Shown here: positions 55,422 through 64,000 of the stretch, piece after piece
Position numbering within the stretch: the first letter of the stretch is position 1
How the letters are laid out: each line of letters begins with the position of its first letter
Source of the DNA: Candidatus Lightella neohaematopini
GTDB lineage: Bacteria; Pseudomonadota; Gammaproteobacteria; Enterobacterales; Enterobacteriaceae
DNA length: 64,000 nucleotides
Direction of reading: 5' to 3'
Assembly: GCA_025728315.1 (NCBI GenBank)
Contig: JAOBJW010000001.1
Coordinates: 124,001 to 188,000, forward strand
The notes under the pieces: model-generated
Seen by the model: the letters and a program-made list of their open reading frames with translations, nothing else
Databases searched by the model: none
What the model was told of the DNA's origin: nothing
Program-made: the position numbers and the translations under genes

Positions 55422-56747
55422 TTATAGATGTTTTATGTTAAACATACCTTGTTGTTGGAAGTAACTATTATTAATAATTAAATCAATAAATTTAATATTT
55501 GTATTTATTCCATTTATAATTAATTCATCTAAAGCATTTTTCATACGTAAAATAGAAATATTTCTATTTTTACCAAAACATATTAGTTTACCAATCATAG
55601 AATCATAATATATAGGAACTTCATATCCACTATAGATATGAGATTCCCAACGAACACCTAATCCTCCAGGAGGATGAAAATAATTAATTCTACCAGCACT
55701 AGGTATAAATTTATTAGAATCTTCTGCATTAATTCGACATTCAATAGCATGACCTAAAATATTAATATCATTTTGTTTTATTGATAATGGTTGTCCAAGT
55801 GCAATTAATAATTGTTCTTTTACTATATCTATACCAGTAATCATTTCAGTTACTGTATGTTCCACTTGAATTCTAGTATTCATTTCTATAAAATAGAACA
55901 TATTATCTTTATATAAAAATTCAAATGTACCTACCCCTCTATAATTAATTGCAATACAAACTTCAATGCATTTATCTCTAATACTCTTTAATAAATTATT
56001 ATCGATATTAAATACCGGAGCTTCTTCTATAATTTTCTGATAACGTCGTTGTATTGAACAATCTCGTTCATATAAAGTAACTACGTTACCATAATTATCA
56101 GCTATAATTTGTACTTCAATATGTCTAAAATTATCTAAATATTTTTCGATATAAATTGAGTAACGACTATTAGTAATTTTTTCTTCTGTTTTTATAAAAT
56201 TCAGTGATGAAATTAAATCTTTATCGTTATGTACAATATACATATTTTGACCACCACCACCATATGCTGATTTAATTATTAAAGGATAACCAATATTATT
56301 AGCTATACTAATATTTTTTTTTGTATCATCTAATGATAGATAACCTGATCCTAGAATACATTGTATTCCCATTTTTTTCATAGTTTTTCTAGCAAGGATT
56401 TTATTACCCATTAGTCTTATAGTACTAGCTTTTGGTCCAATAAAAATAAATCCAGATTTTTCTACCTGTTCAGCAAAATTAGCATTTTCTGATAAAAAAC
56501 CATAACCTGGATGAATGGCCGTTGATTTAGTAATTTCTGCTGCAGATATAATTGCTGGAATATTTAAATAACTATTTTTAGGTTCTGGTAAACCTATACA
56601 TATTGTTTCATCTGCTAGAAATACATGCTTTAAATTTTTATCTATAGTTGAATATATAGCTACTGTTTTAATATCTAACTCTTTACATGCTCTAAGAATA
56701 CGTAAGGCAATTTCTCCTCTGTTAGCAATAATGATTTTATGTAACAT
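55422..56747 (-). CDS. accC: acetyl-CoA carboxylase, biotin carboxylase subunit
   Basis: AccC carboxylates the biotin on AccB, using ATP and bicarbonate. The start at 56747 gives [17 protein letters not shown] as in E. coli and overlaps the accB stop by 11 nt. It has 441 residues (E. coli 449). [11 protein letters not shown]159, the [14 protein letters not shown] block with the Glu/Asn/Arg site, and ECRINAED are present. The glycine-rich ATP loop, GGGGGRGM at 162-169 in E. coli, reads YGGGGQNM, so Arg167 and two glycines are changed. accA and accD are not in the window. Confidence 0.97.
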   Translation of the reverse strand: MLHKIIIANRGEIALRILRACKELDIKTVAIYSTIDKNLKHVFLADETICIGLPEPKNSYLNIPAIISAAEITKSTAIHPGYGFLSENANFAEQVEKSGFIFIGPKASTIRLMGNKILARKTMKKMGIQCILGSGYLSLDDTKKNISIANNIGYPLIIKSAYGGGGQNMYIVHNDKDLISSLNFIKTEEKITNSRYSIYIEKYLDNFRHIEVQIIADNYGNVVTLYERDCSIQRRYQKIIEEAPVFNIDNNLLKSIRDKCIEVCIAINYRGVGTFEFLYKDNMFYFIEMNTRIQVEHTVTEMITGIDIVKEQLLIALGQPLSIKQNDINILGHAIECRINAEDSNKFIPSAGRINYFHPPGGLGVRWESHIYSGYEVPIYYDSMIGKLICFGKNRNISILRMKNALDELIINGINTNIKFIDLIINNSYFQQQGMFNIKHL

Positions 56748-57171
56748 GATTATTTTCAAGAATTATTAATGGTTCATCAAATTCTACTGGTTGTCCATTA
56801 TTTAGTAAAATATTTTTTATTACACCTGATTTTTCTGATTTAATTTGATTCATTACTTTCATTGCTTCAATAATAAATAAAACATCACCCACATTAATTT
56901 TTTGTCCTATTTGAATAAATGGTTTTGCATTTGGATAAGGTGTGTAATAAAAAGTACCTACCATAGGCGATCTTATTATATTATTTTCATTTATATCTTC
57001 TGATTTATTATTTATTTGATTATTATTTTTATGTTGTTTTATTAACTTATGATTTATATCAAAATTATTACGGCTTAATTTAATAGTTTCCTGATTTTCT
57101 TTAATTTCTAATTCTAGAATACTAGAATTTTCAATTAGTGCTATTAATTTTTTTATTTTATTAATATTCAT
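56737..57171 (-). CDS. accB: acetyl-CoA carboxylase, biotin carboxyl carrier protein
   Basis: AccB carries biotin between the carboxylase and transferase. The start at 57171 gives [10 protein letters not shown] (E. coli MDIRKIKKLI); an upstream ATG at 57183 adds four residues. The protein has about 144 residues (E. coli 156), with the middle Ala/Pro-rich linker replaced by an Asn/Lys-rich one. The C-terminal biotinyl domain has [29 protein letters not shown] and [10 protein letters not shown]. The biotin-lysine motif is AMKV where E. coli has AMKM. It is the obvious consumer of the biotin made by the bio locus. Confidence 0.97.
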   Translation of the reverse strand: MNINKIKKLIALIENSSILELEIKENQETIKLSRNNFDINHKLIKQHKNNNQINNKSEDINENNIIRSPMVGTFYYTPYPNAKPFIQIGQKINVGDVLFIIEAMKVMNQIKSEKSGVIKNILLNNGQPVEFDEPLIILENNHVT

Positions 57172-57196
57172 AACATAATCCAAATTATAAAATTTA

Positions 57197-57646
57197 TTAT
57201 TTACTTACTAAATATTTTACTGCTTTTTGTAAAGCAAAATAATATCCTTCTGATCCTAAACCTGATATTGTACCTAATGCAATATCAGAAAAATATGAAT
57301 AATTACGAAAATATTCTCTTGCATATATATTAGAAATATGTATTTCTATAAATGGTATATTAACTGCTATTAATGTATCTCTTAATGCAATACTAGTATG
57401 TGTAAAAGCTGCTGGATTAAACAATATGAAATTAACATTATTGTATGACTGTTGAATACAATTAATTATTTTATGTTCCGCATTAGATTGAAAATAATTA
57501 AAATTAACTTTTAATTTATTTGCTAATAATTTAAGATTACGTATAATATTATTAATATTAATGTTATTATAATATTTACTTTCTCTTAATGATAGAATAT
57601 TAATGTTAGGTCCATTAATTAGTAGTATATTAAATTTATTGTGCAT
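57197..57646 (-). CDS. aroQ: 3-dehydroquinate dehydratase, type II
   Basis: AroQ dehydrates 3-dehydroquinate in the shikimate pathway toward chorismate, the substrate of Pab[12 protein letters not shown] near residue 9, RESKYY (catalytic Arg-Tyr region), [28 protein letters not shown] and [12 protein letters not shown] are present. It has 149 residues, within the usual 145-155. The order aroQ-accB-accC occurs in many gammaproteobacteria. The E. coli K-12 dehydratase is type I (AroD), but type II beside accBC is common in relatives, so this is likely ancestral. Confidence 0.95.
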   Translation of the reverse strand: MHNKFNILLINGPNINILSLRESKYYNNININNIIRNLKLLANKLKVNFNYFQSNAEHKIINCIQQSYNNVNFILFNPAAFTHTSIALRDTLIAVNIPFIEIHISNIYAREYFRNYSYFSDIALGTISGLGSEGYYFALQKAVKYLVSK

Positions 57647-57796
57647 ATTTTTTAATTATGGTAATTTAAAAAATCTAAATTTATTAATATTTTATTACTT
57701 ATTATATTAATATTAAAGTAATAGAGTATATATATTTTATCTTAAATTTAAAATGTATATTTAATTTATTTTTATTAAAAAATAAATAAATTTTAA

Positions 57797-58873
<1,077 letters not shown>

Positions 58874-58883
58874 GAAAATTTTC

Positions 58884-60329
58884 TTATTTTATTTTAGTTC
58901 CTCCAACTACCATTTGATCTATTTTTATCGTTGGTTGACCTACAGTAACTGGAATAGTTTGTCCATTTTTACTACATAAACCAATTCCGCTATCTATTTT
59001 TAGATCATTACCAACCATAGAAATTTTGTTCATAATTTCAATACCTGATCCAATTAATGTCGCATTTTTAATTGGTTTATTTATATATCCATTTTTTATT
59101 AAGTAAGCTTCTGAAGTTGAAAATACAAACTTACCAGAAGTAATATCTACTTGCCCTCCACTAAAATTTACAGCATATATACCATAATCAACACTTTTAA
59201 TAATATCTTGAGTATTAATATTACCTGGTAACATATATGTATTAGTCATTCTAGGTATTGGTAAATGTGCATATGATTCTCTACGAGCATTACCAGTTGG
59301 ATGTAATCCCATTAATTTAGCATTTAATTTATCTTGCATATATTTTATTAAAAAACCATTTTTAATTAATACATTATATTGACTAGGAGTACCTTCATCA
59401 TCAATTATTAATGATCCTCTAGAATCTTTTAAGGTACCATCATCAACAATAGTACATAGTTTTGATATAACTAATGTATTCAATTTATTACTAAATACTG
59501 AACTACCTTGTCGATTAAAATCACTTTCTAAACCATGTCCTACAGCTTCATGTAGTAGCACTCCTGGCCAACCTGATCCTAACACTACAGGCATTGTACC
59601 TGCAGGAGCCGGAATAGCAGATAAATTAACTAATGCAATTTTTAGGGCATTATATATTAAATCATGCATACAAATATTTTTTCCAAGAAAATATTTATAA
59701 TCTGTTCTTTTACTATTACTATTCGATCCCCATTCAATTTTATTATCTTGTTCTACTTGAATATTTATTGATAAATTTACTAATGGTCTAATATCAGCAG
59801 TTAATATTCCATCTGATGTAGCAATTAATATATATTCATATGAACTAGATAATGCTATAATAACCTCTTTTACTCTCCGATCCATATTTCTTGCTGTGTG
59901 ATTTATATCATGTAATAATGATATTTTATCATCCATATTTAAACTATTTAACGGGTTATTATGAGAATAAATATTATGCTGTATGTTTTGAGGAGTTAAT
60001 ATTTTTACTTTAAAAGTACCGTGTTGATCAGTAATATCACGAGCTAATATAATACTTTTTTGTAATATATTATTGTTAATTTGATTAGCATAAGCAAATC
60101 CAGTTTTATTATTACGAATAACTCTAATACCAATTCCATTATCAATACTATAGTTACTATGTTTAATGATATTATTTTCCATTACTAATCGTTCATAGTA
60201 TGATAATTGTATATATATATCAGAATAATGTATATTATAATTATTAACAGATGCTAATGCAGAAAATAAATCACTATGTGTAATTTTATTTTGTGTTAAT
60301 AATATGTCAGTAACTTTATCTAATATCAT
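58884..60329 (-). CDS. tldD: metalloprotease TldD
   Basis: TldD is the zinc subunit of the TldD/TldE protease; TldE (PmbA) is at 49.3 kb. The zinc motif HEAVGHGLESD lies near residue 261, followed by the YGIYAVNFSGGQVDITSG and GVRVIRNNKTGFAYA-type segments. It has 481 residues, the E. coli length. Retention of both subunits in a reduced genome suggests a housekeeping peptidase role. The N-terminal ATG at 60329 aligns with the family start. It is convergent with mreB. Confidence 0.96.
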   Translation of the reverse strand: MILDKVTDILLTQNKITHSDLFSALASVNNYNIHYSDIYIQLSYYERLVMENNIIKHSNYSIDNGIGIRVIRNNKTGFAYANQINNNILQKSIILARDITDQHGTFKVKILTPQNIQHNIYSHNNPLNSLNMDDKISLLHDINHTARNMDRRVKEVIIALSSSYEYILIATSDGILTADIRPLVNLSINIQVEQDNKIEWGSNSNSKRTDYKYFLGKNICMHDLIYNALKIALVNLSAIPAPAGTMPVVLGSGWPGVLLHEAVGHGLESDFNRQGSSVFSNKLNTLVISKLCTIVDDGTLKDSRGSLIIDDEGTPSQYNVLIKNGFLIKYMQDKLNAKLMGLHPTGNARRESYAHLPIPRMTNTYMLPGNINTQDIIKSVDYGIYAVNFSGGQVDITSGKFVFSTSEAYLIKNGYINKPIKNATLIGSGIEIMNKISMVGNDLKIDSGIGLCSKNGQTIPVTVGQPTIKIDQMVVGGTKIK

Positions 60330-60392
60330 ACTAATATAAAATAATTTAAGTGTAAATTAACGTAAAATATCATAATAAAATAATAATTATAT

Positions 60393-61832
60393 TTACATAT
60401 AAGTCTTGAATAAATTAAATAATAAGTTTGGGCATACACCTAGTATTAATAATAATAAAGAGAGAATTATTGTATATATTAAACAAATTATTTTAGTTAT
60501 ATCATAACTAATAACATTATTATAATTTATTTGTTTATAAGTACTACCAATAATACGTAAATAATATACAAAACTAATTATAGTAGTTACTACCATAGTA
60601 ATCATTAACCACCAGATATGATAATTACTAATATATAAAAACATATAAAATTTATTAATAAATCCTAAAGTTATTGGGATACCAGATAACGATAATATAT
60701 TAACTATTAACAAACTTGTCAATAGTGGATATTTATAAAATATTCCATAGTACGATGATAGTGATAACATATTATGTTTCTTATCTCGATAATTAGTAAT
60801 TATATGTATAATTGTAATAATATTTAAATTAGTGATAATATAATTCACTATATTACTAAATACTATTGGGATAAAATTATTATTATAATATGCAATTACT
60901 AATCCAATTGATAAGTAACCAATATGCGATATTGAGGAATAAGCAATTATTTTTCTAAGATTAGTTTGACTTAGTGTCATAAAATTACCTATAGTAATAG
61001 ACAAAACAGAGATAGCCATAACTATATGTACAAAATCATTGTTACTTAATAAAGTATATAATATTAACTTGAATAATATAACAAATGTAGCTAGTTTAAC
61101 TGTTATATTAAGTATAACTAGGATTGGAATTGGTACATGTTGATAAATACTGCTAATCCATAAATGACATGGTACTAATGATAATTTAAAACAAATACCA
61201 ATTAATAGTATAATTAATCCTGATGTATAGATTTGTTCATTACTGATAATATGTCTTGTGATTAGTAATAAACTATGACTACTATTATAAATTAATAATG
61301 TACCTAACATAATTAATAATAATGTTACAACAGAAATAATCATATATTTAATTGATATACTAACTATATAATAACTAGTTTTATAGTTTAGTACTCCAAT
61401 TAAAGATATAGACGTTAATTCCATACATAATAATATAACTGCTAAATGATTAGTATTTATTAATAAGTAAGAACTAATAATTGTAATTAAAATAAATAAA
61501 TAAACTTCGTCATATTTAATATTAGATAATTTCATCCAATTATTAATTTGCATAATATTAATTATACTAATTATTAATATTAGTATGTTAAATAATTTTG
61601 TATGACTGTTAATAACAATTAAATTATTAATATTAATTATATTATGTTTATTAATAATTGTAGTTATTAATGCACAAAATACTCCAACAATAGTAATTAT
61701 ATAGTTAATTACTGTTGTACAGTTTAATATAATTGTACACGTAACTAAAAATATTGATCCACCAATAATAATTAATGGTAGTAATGTAAATAATTCATAA
61801 TTAATCATAGTATTAAAATACTCATATATCAT
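60393..61832 (-). CDS. nuoN: NADH-quinone oxidoreductase subunit N
   Basis: NuoN is an antiporter-like, proton-pumping membrane subunit of complex I. It has about 13-14 hydrophobic segments and 471-479 residues (E. coli 485). The conserved membrane Glu in LCMELTSIS and Lys in FKLSLVPCHLW are present, as are SQTNLRKIIAYSSISHIGYL and LSGIPITLGFINKFY. The usual TPDVYQGAP loop reads ISSIYQHVP, so the Asp is lost. The start may be 61832 or the ATG at 61808, which fits the E. coli N-terminus better. It is the last gene of the nuo run. Confidence 0.95.
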   Translation of the reverse strand: MIYEYFNTMINYELFTLLPLIIIGGSIFLVTCTIILNCTTVINYIITIVGVFCALITTIINKHNIININNLIVINSHTKLFNILILIISIINIMQINNWMKLSNIKYDEVYLFILITIISSYLLINTNHLAVILLCMELTSISLIGVLNYKTSYYIVSISIKYMIISVVTLLLIMLGTLLIYNSSHSLLLITRHIISNEQIYTSGLIILLIGICFKLSLVPCHLWISSIYQHVPIPILVILNITVKLATFVILFKLILYTLLSNNDFVHIVMAISVLSITIGNFMTLSQTNLRKIIAYSSISHIGYLSIGLVIAYYNNNFIPIVFSNIVNYIITNLNIITIIHIITNYRDKKHNMLSLSSYYGIFYKYPLLTSLLIVNILSLSGIPITLGFINKFYMFLYISNYHIWWLMITMVVTTIISFVYYLRIIGSTYKQINYNNVISYDITKIICLIYTIILSLLLLILGVCPNLLFNLFKTYM

Positions 61833-61835
61833 TTT

Positions 61836-63302
61836 TTACTTAAACAAAATATTTAAAATTAACTGTGGATATAAACCTAATAATAGTATTATTATTACTA
61901 ATAGTAATAGTACTAATTGATCCTTTTTAGTAACACTAAAACTAAATTTATTAGCTAATTTACATTCACCATAACATACTAATTGTATTACTTTTAATGC
62001 AGGTATAACTAATAGTAGTAAACTGATAATAACAATTATTGTTAGTATCGGATTAATGTTAAAATTAGTTAATAATATTATAAATTCACCAATAAAATTA
62101 CCAGTACCAGGTAATCCAAATATAGAAACAACTAGTATTATTAATAATGCTGGCACAATACCCATGTTATCCCATAATCCACTAATACTATTAATATTTC
62201 TTGTACCTAAATATTTATGAAAATATCCTGTTACAATAATTAACCCGGCAGTAGACACACTATGTGATAGTATAAATATTACGATACCAAAATAAGCAAT
62301 ATTATAAGTGTTATATATTGCTATTAATAATAGCCCCATATGGGATATATTCATATATGATATTATTCTTTTTATATCTGTTTGATTAAATGACATTATG
62401 GCACCATAAAGAATATTAAATATACCAATTACAGATATAATTAATATAAATTTATTAGAACTAACCGGAAAAAATGGTATACAAAAACGTATAATACCAT
62501 ATATTGCTATTTTTAGTAAAAATCCATTTAAATCCATAGCTCCATTAGCTGGAGCATATGTTTGTATGTCTACATACCAGTTATGTAAAGGTATAACAGG
62601 TATCTTAATAGCGAATGCTATAAATAGTGTCAACATTAATAAATATTCGGTATATTTGTTTAAATTTAGAGATATCAAATCTTGATAATTAAAACTCCAT
62701 ACACCACAATAATTATGATATATACTAGCTAAGGTGACAATAACACTCAATATACATAAACTACTAATTTGAGAATATATAAAAAATTTAGTTGCAGCTT
62801 TTAAACACAAAGTCTTATTAACCAATTGATTATAACCAAAATTAGTAGTTAAAAAATATATCGGGATATTAACTATTTCCCAAAAACATAAAAATAAAAA
62901 CATATTAATTGATAAAAACATACCAATAGTACTACTAATAATAATTAGTATATTAAGATAAAATAGTCCTATATTAGGATAATCATTTATTGATATACAT
63001 AATATTGATATTAATCCTAATAAGATTGTTAACAATAACATCACAATTGTCAAATTATCTATAGCTAAAATAAAATTAATACCAATAGTTGGTATCCAAG
63101 GAATATTGTACATTAATAACCATGATGTGTGATTAGAGTATATTGTATTTTGACATTTTTGGTATATTAAAATAAACAATAATACTTCTACAAGTAAAGT
63201 AATAATTGCAATAATGTGAGGTAAAATATTATTAATACGCTCACATTGCCAACACAAAATACCACCAATTATAGGAATAATTATTAACCAGAGTAATAAC
63301 AT
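61836..63302 (-). CDS. nuoM: NADH-quinone oxidoreductase subunit M
   Basis: NuoM is the second antiporter-like pump subunit of complex I. It has 488 residues (E. coli 509) and about 14 membrane segments. It starts MLLLWLIIIPIIGG. The key Glu in LCFWEIVNIP and Lys in FAIKIPVIPLHNW are present, as is FNQTDIKRIISYMNISHMG and GLPGTGNFIGEF. After the PLHNW segment the family usually has LPDAHxxAP; here it reads YVDIQTYAP, losing the His. It starts 25 bp after nuoL. Confidence 0.96.
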   Translation of the reverse strand: MLLLWLIIIPIIGGILCWQCERINNILPHIIAIITLLVEVLLFILIYQKCQNTIYSNHTSWLLMYNIPWIPTIGINFILAIDNLTIVMLLLTILLGLISILCISINDYPNIGLFYLNILIIISSTIGMFLSINMFLFLCFWEIVNIPIYFLTTNFGYNQLVNKTLCLKAATKFFIYSQISSLCILSVIVTLASIYHNYCGVWSFNYQDLISLNLNKYTEYLLMLTLFIAFAIKIPVIPLHNWYVDIQTYAPANGAMDLNGFLLKIAIYGIIRFCIPFFPVSSNKFILIISVIGIFNILYGAIMSFNQTDIKRIISYMNISHMGLLLIAIYNTYNIAYFGIVIFILSHSVSTAGLIIVTGYFHKYLGTRNINSISGLWDNMGIVPALLIILVVSIFGLPGTGNFIGEFIILLTNFNINPILTIIVIISLLLLVIPALKVIQLVCYGECKLANKFSFSVTKKDQLVLLLLVIIILLLGLYPQLILNILFK

Positions 63303-63327
63303 AACAAGTGATTTTAAAAATATAACA

Positions 63328-64000
63328 TTATAGGATAATATATATAAATAATATCGTAACTAATCCTATTAATATACTATTAATATACCGATGTAGTACA
63401 TTAGTCTCAGTATATAATATAATATTACTAATGCATTTTAACATAAAAATAATAAAATTAATTAATTTTACTAATGGATCAAATCTTAATTGATTAGTAA
63501 CTAAATAATAAAATTTTACAATAGTATTTTTATACAATTGATCTAATCCATGTAATAATAAGTACTTTATAAACAAATAGTAGTAATTATTATTAATAAA
63601 GAATATTTGGTAATACCAAATACTAATAGATATAATAAGACTAATAATATTAATTATAATAAAAATTAATTCTAATAATACATGATTAACAGAATTATTA
63701 TAATCAATAATATTAATTTTATGAGAAACTATTGTTGCTCCAATAGCGGTAGCTAATATAATTAATATAATGATTGGTGTATCACGATAAATATTAAAAT
63801 TATTTAATATCTTAAATTCAATACTAACTTTATTGTATATAGTTAGTATAACACGAAAAATATACATTGTAGTTATTATAGTACTAAATATCATAATATA
63901 AAATAAATAATGATTATTATTGATCAAAATATGATTAATCATGTTACTTTTAGAATAAAAACCAGCTGTAATAATTGGAAATGCTGATAAAGAACTTCCC
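63328..64000 (-). CDS. nuoL: NADH-quinone oxidoreductase subunit L, C-terminal part (cut by window edge)
   Basis: The frame is open to the window edge, reading GSSLSAFPIITAGFYSKSN before the internal ATG at 63942, which matches E. coli NuoL SALPLVTAGFFSKDE. About 224 C-terminal residues are seen. They include hydrophobic segments, TTMYIFRVILTIY, and the region corresponding to the long amphipathic lateral helix and final membrane helix. NuoL carries the lateral arm that spans NuoM and NuoN. The order nuoL-nuoM-nuoN is the standard end of the nuo operon, so the rest of complex I probably lies just outside. Confidence 0.95.
   Translation of the reverse strand, partial: GSSLSAFPIITAGFYSKSNMINHILINNNHYLFYIMIFSTIITTMYIFRVILTIYNKVSIEFKILNNFNIYRDTPIIILIILATAIGATIVSHKINIIDYNNSVNHVLLELIFIIINIISLIISISIWYYQIFFINNNYYYLFIKYLLLHGLDQLYKNTIVKFYYLVTNQLRFDPLVKLINFIIFMLKCISNIILYTETNVLHRYINSILIGLVTILFIYIIL

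Noticed and set aside
63328..63942. A separate 204-residue membrane protein starting at the ATG at 63942
   Set aside because: The frame is open to the window edge and the upstream residues match NuoL, so the ATG is internal.

Overview
The window is a 64 kb piece of a very AT-rich, gene-dense, reduced gammaproteobacterial chromosome. By eye about four fifths of the bases are A or T, and most third codon positions are A or T. Nearly every protein matches an Escherichia coli protein along most of its length. Short runs of enterobacterial gene order survive: recA-alaS-csrA-tRNA-Ser-tRNA-Arg; prfB-lysS; bioA divergent from bioBFCD; leuS-lptE-holA; rpmF-fabH-fabD-fabG-acpP-pabC-tmk-holB-tatD-hinT-lpoB; talA-tktB-dapE; accB-accC; nuoLMN. 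Genes that lie between these in E. coli have been deleted. I see no insertion sequence, prophage, toxin, CRISPR array or sign of horizontal transfer. This is the pattern of a long-established obligate insect endosymbiont of the Enterobacterales. The intact biotin set, lipoate and p-aminobenzoate genes resemble vitamin-providing symbionts of blood-feeding insects, such as Wigglesworthia and related lineages. That placement is inference and the species is not identified.

Layout. 1-5.9 kb: mtnN (cut by the window edge), ispD-ispF, recA, alaS, csrA. 5.9-7.9 kb: tRNA-Ser and tRNA-Arg, then 1.8 kb with no gene. 7.9-16.6 kb: prfB-lysS, the complete bioA/bioBFCD locus, ddl, tRNA-Lys. 16.6-25.6 kb: sucB-sucA, a Nif3-family gene, fldA, glnS, tRNA-Leu/Gln/Met, a decayed ubiF pseudogene, ybeY. 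25.7-34.2 kb: leuS-lptE-holA, a frameshifted lipB, lipA, lgt, rne. 34.6-43.2 kb: the fatty-acid cluster followed by pabC, tmk, holB, tatD, hinT, lpoB, nfo. 43.2-55.4 kb: ligA, talA-tktB-dapE, pmbA, tsaB, pabB, udk, metG. 55.4-64 kb: accC-accB-aroQ, mreB, tldD, and nuoN-nuoM-nuoL (nuoL cut by the window edge).

How the genes fit together. BioA/B/C/D/F make biotin, which AccB carries as part of acetyl-CoA carboxylase with AccC; malonyl-CoA then feeds FabD/FabH/FabG on AcpP. LipA and LipB make lipoyl groups for SucB. FldA can supply electrons to the radical-SAM enzymes BioB and LipA. PabB and PabC make p-aminobenzoate. SucA/SucB and complex I (NuoL/M/N) indicate aerobic respiration. Lgt, LptE, LpoB, Ddl, DapE and MreB indicate a retained outer membrane and peptidoglycan wall.

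The main oddities are losses of accuracy and regulation, not a new system. Release factor 2 has no programmed frameshift and its SPF stop-codon motif reads NPI, while none of the 54 readable genes ends in TGA. LeuRS has lost its main editing motif. lipB is broken only at a run of ten A's, and its catalytic residues survive in the next frame. LigA, MetG, RNase E and SucA have lost terminal domains. None of the six tRNA genes encodes CCA.
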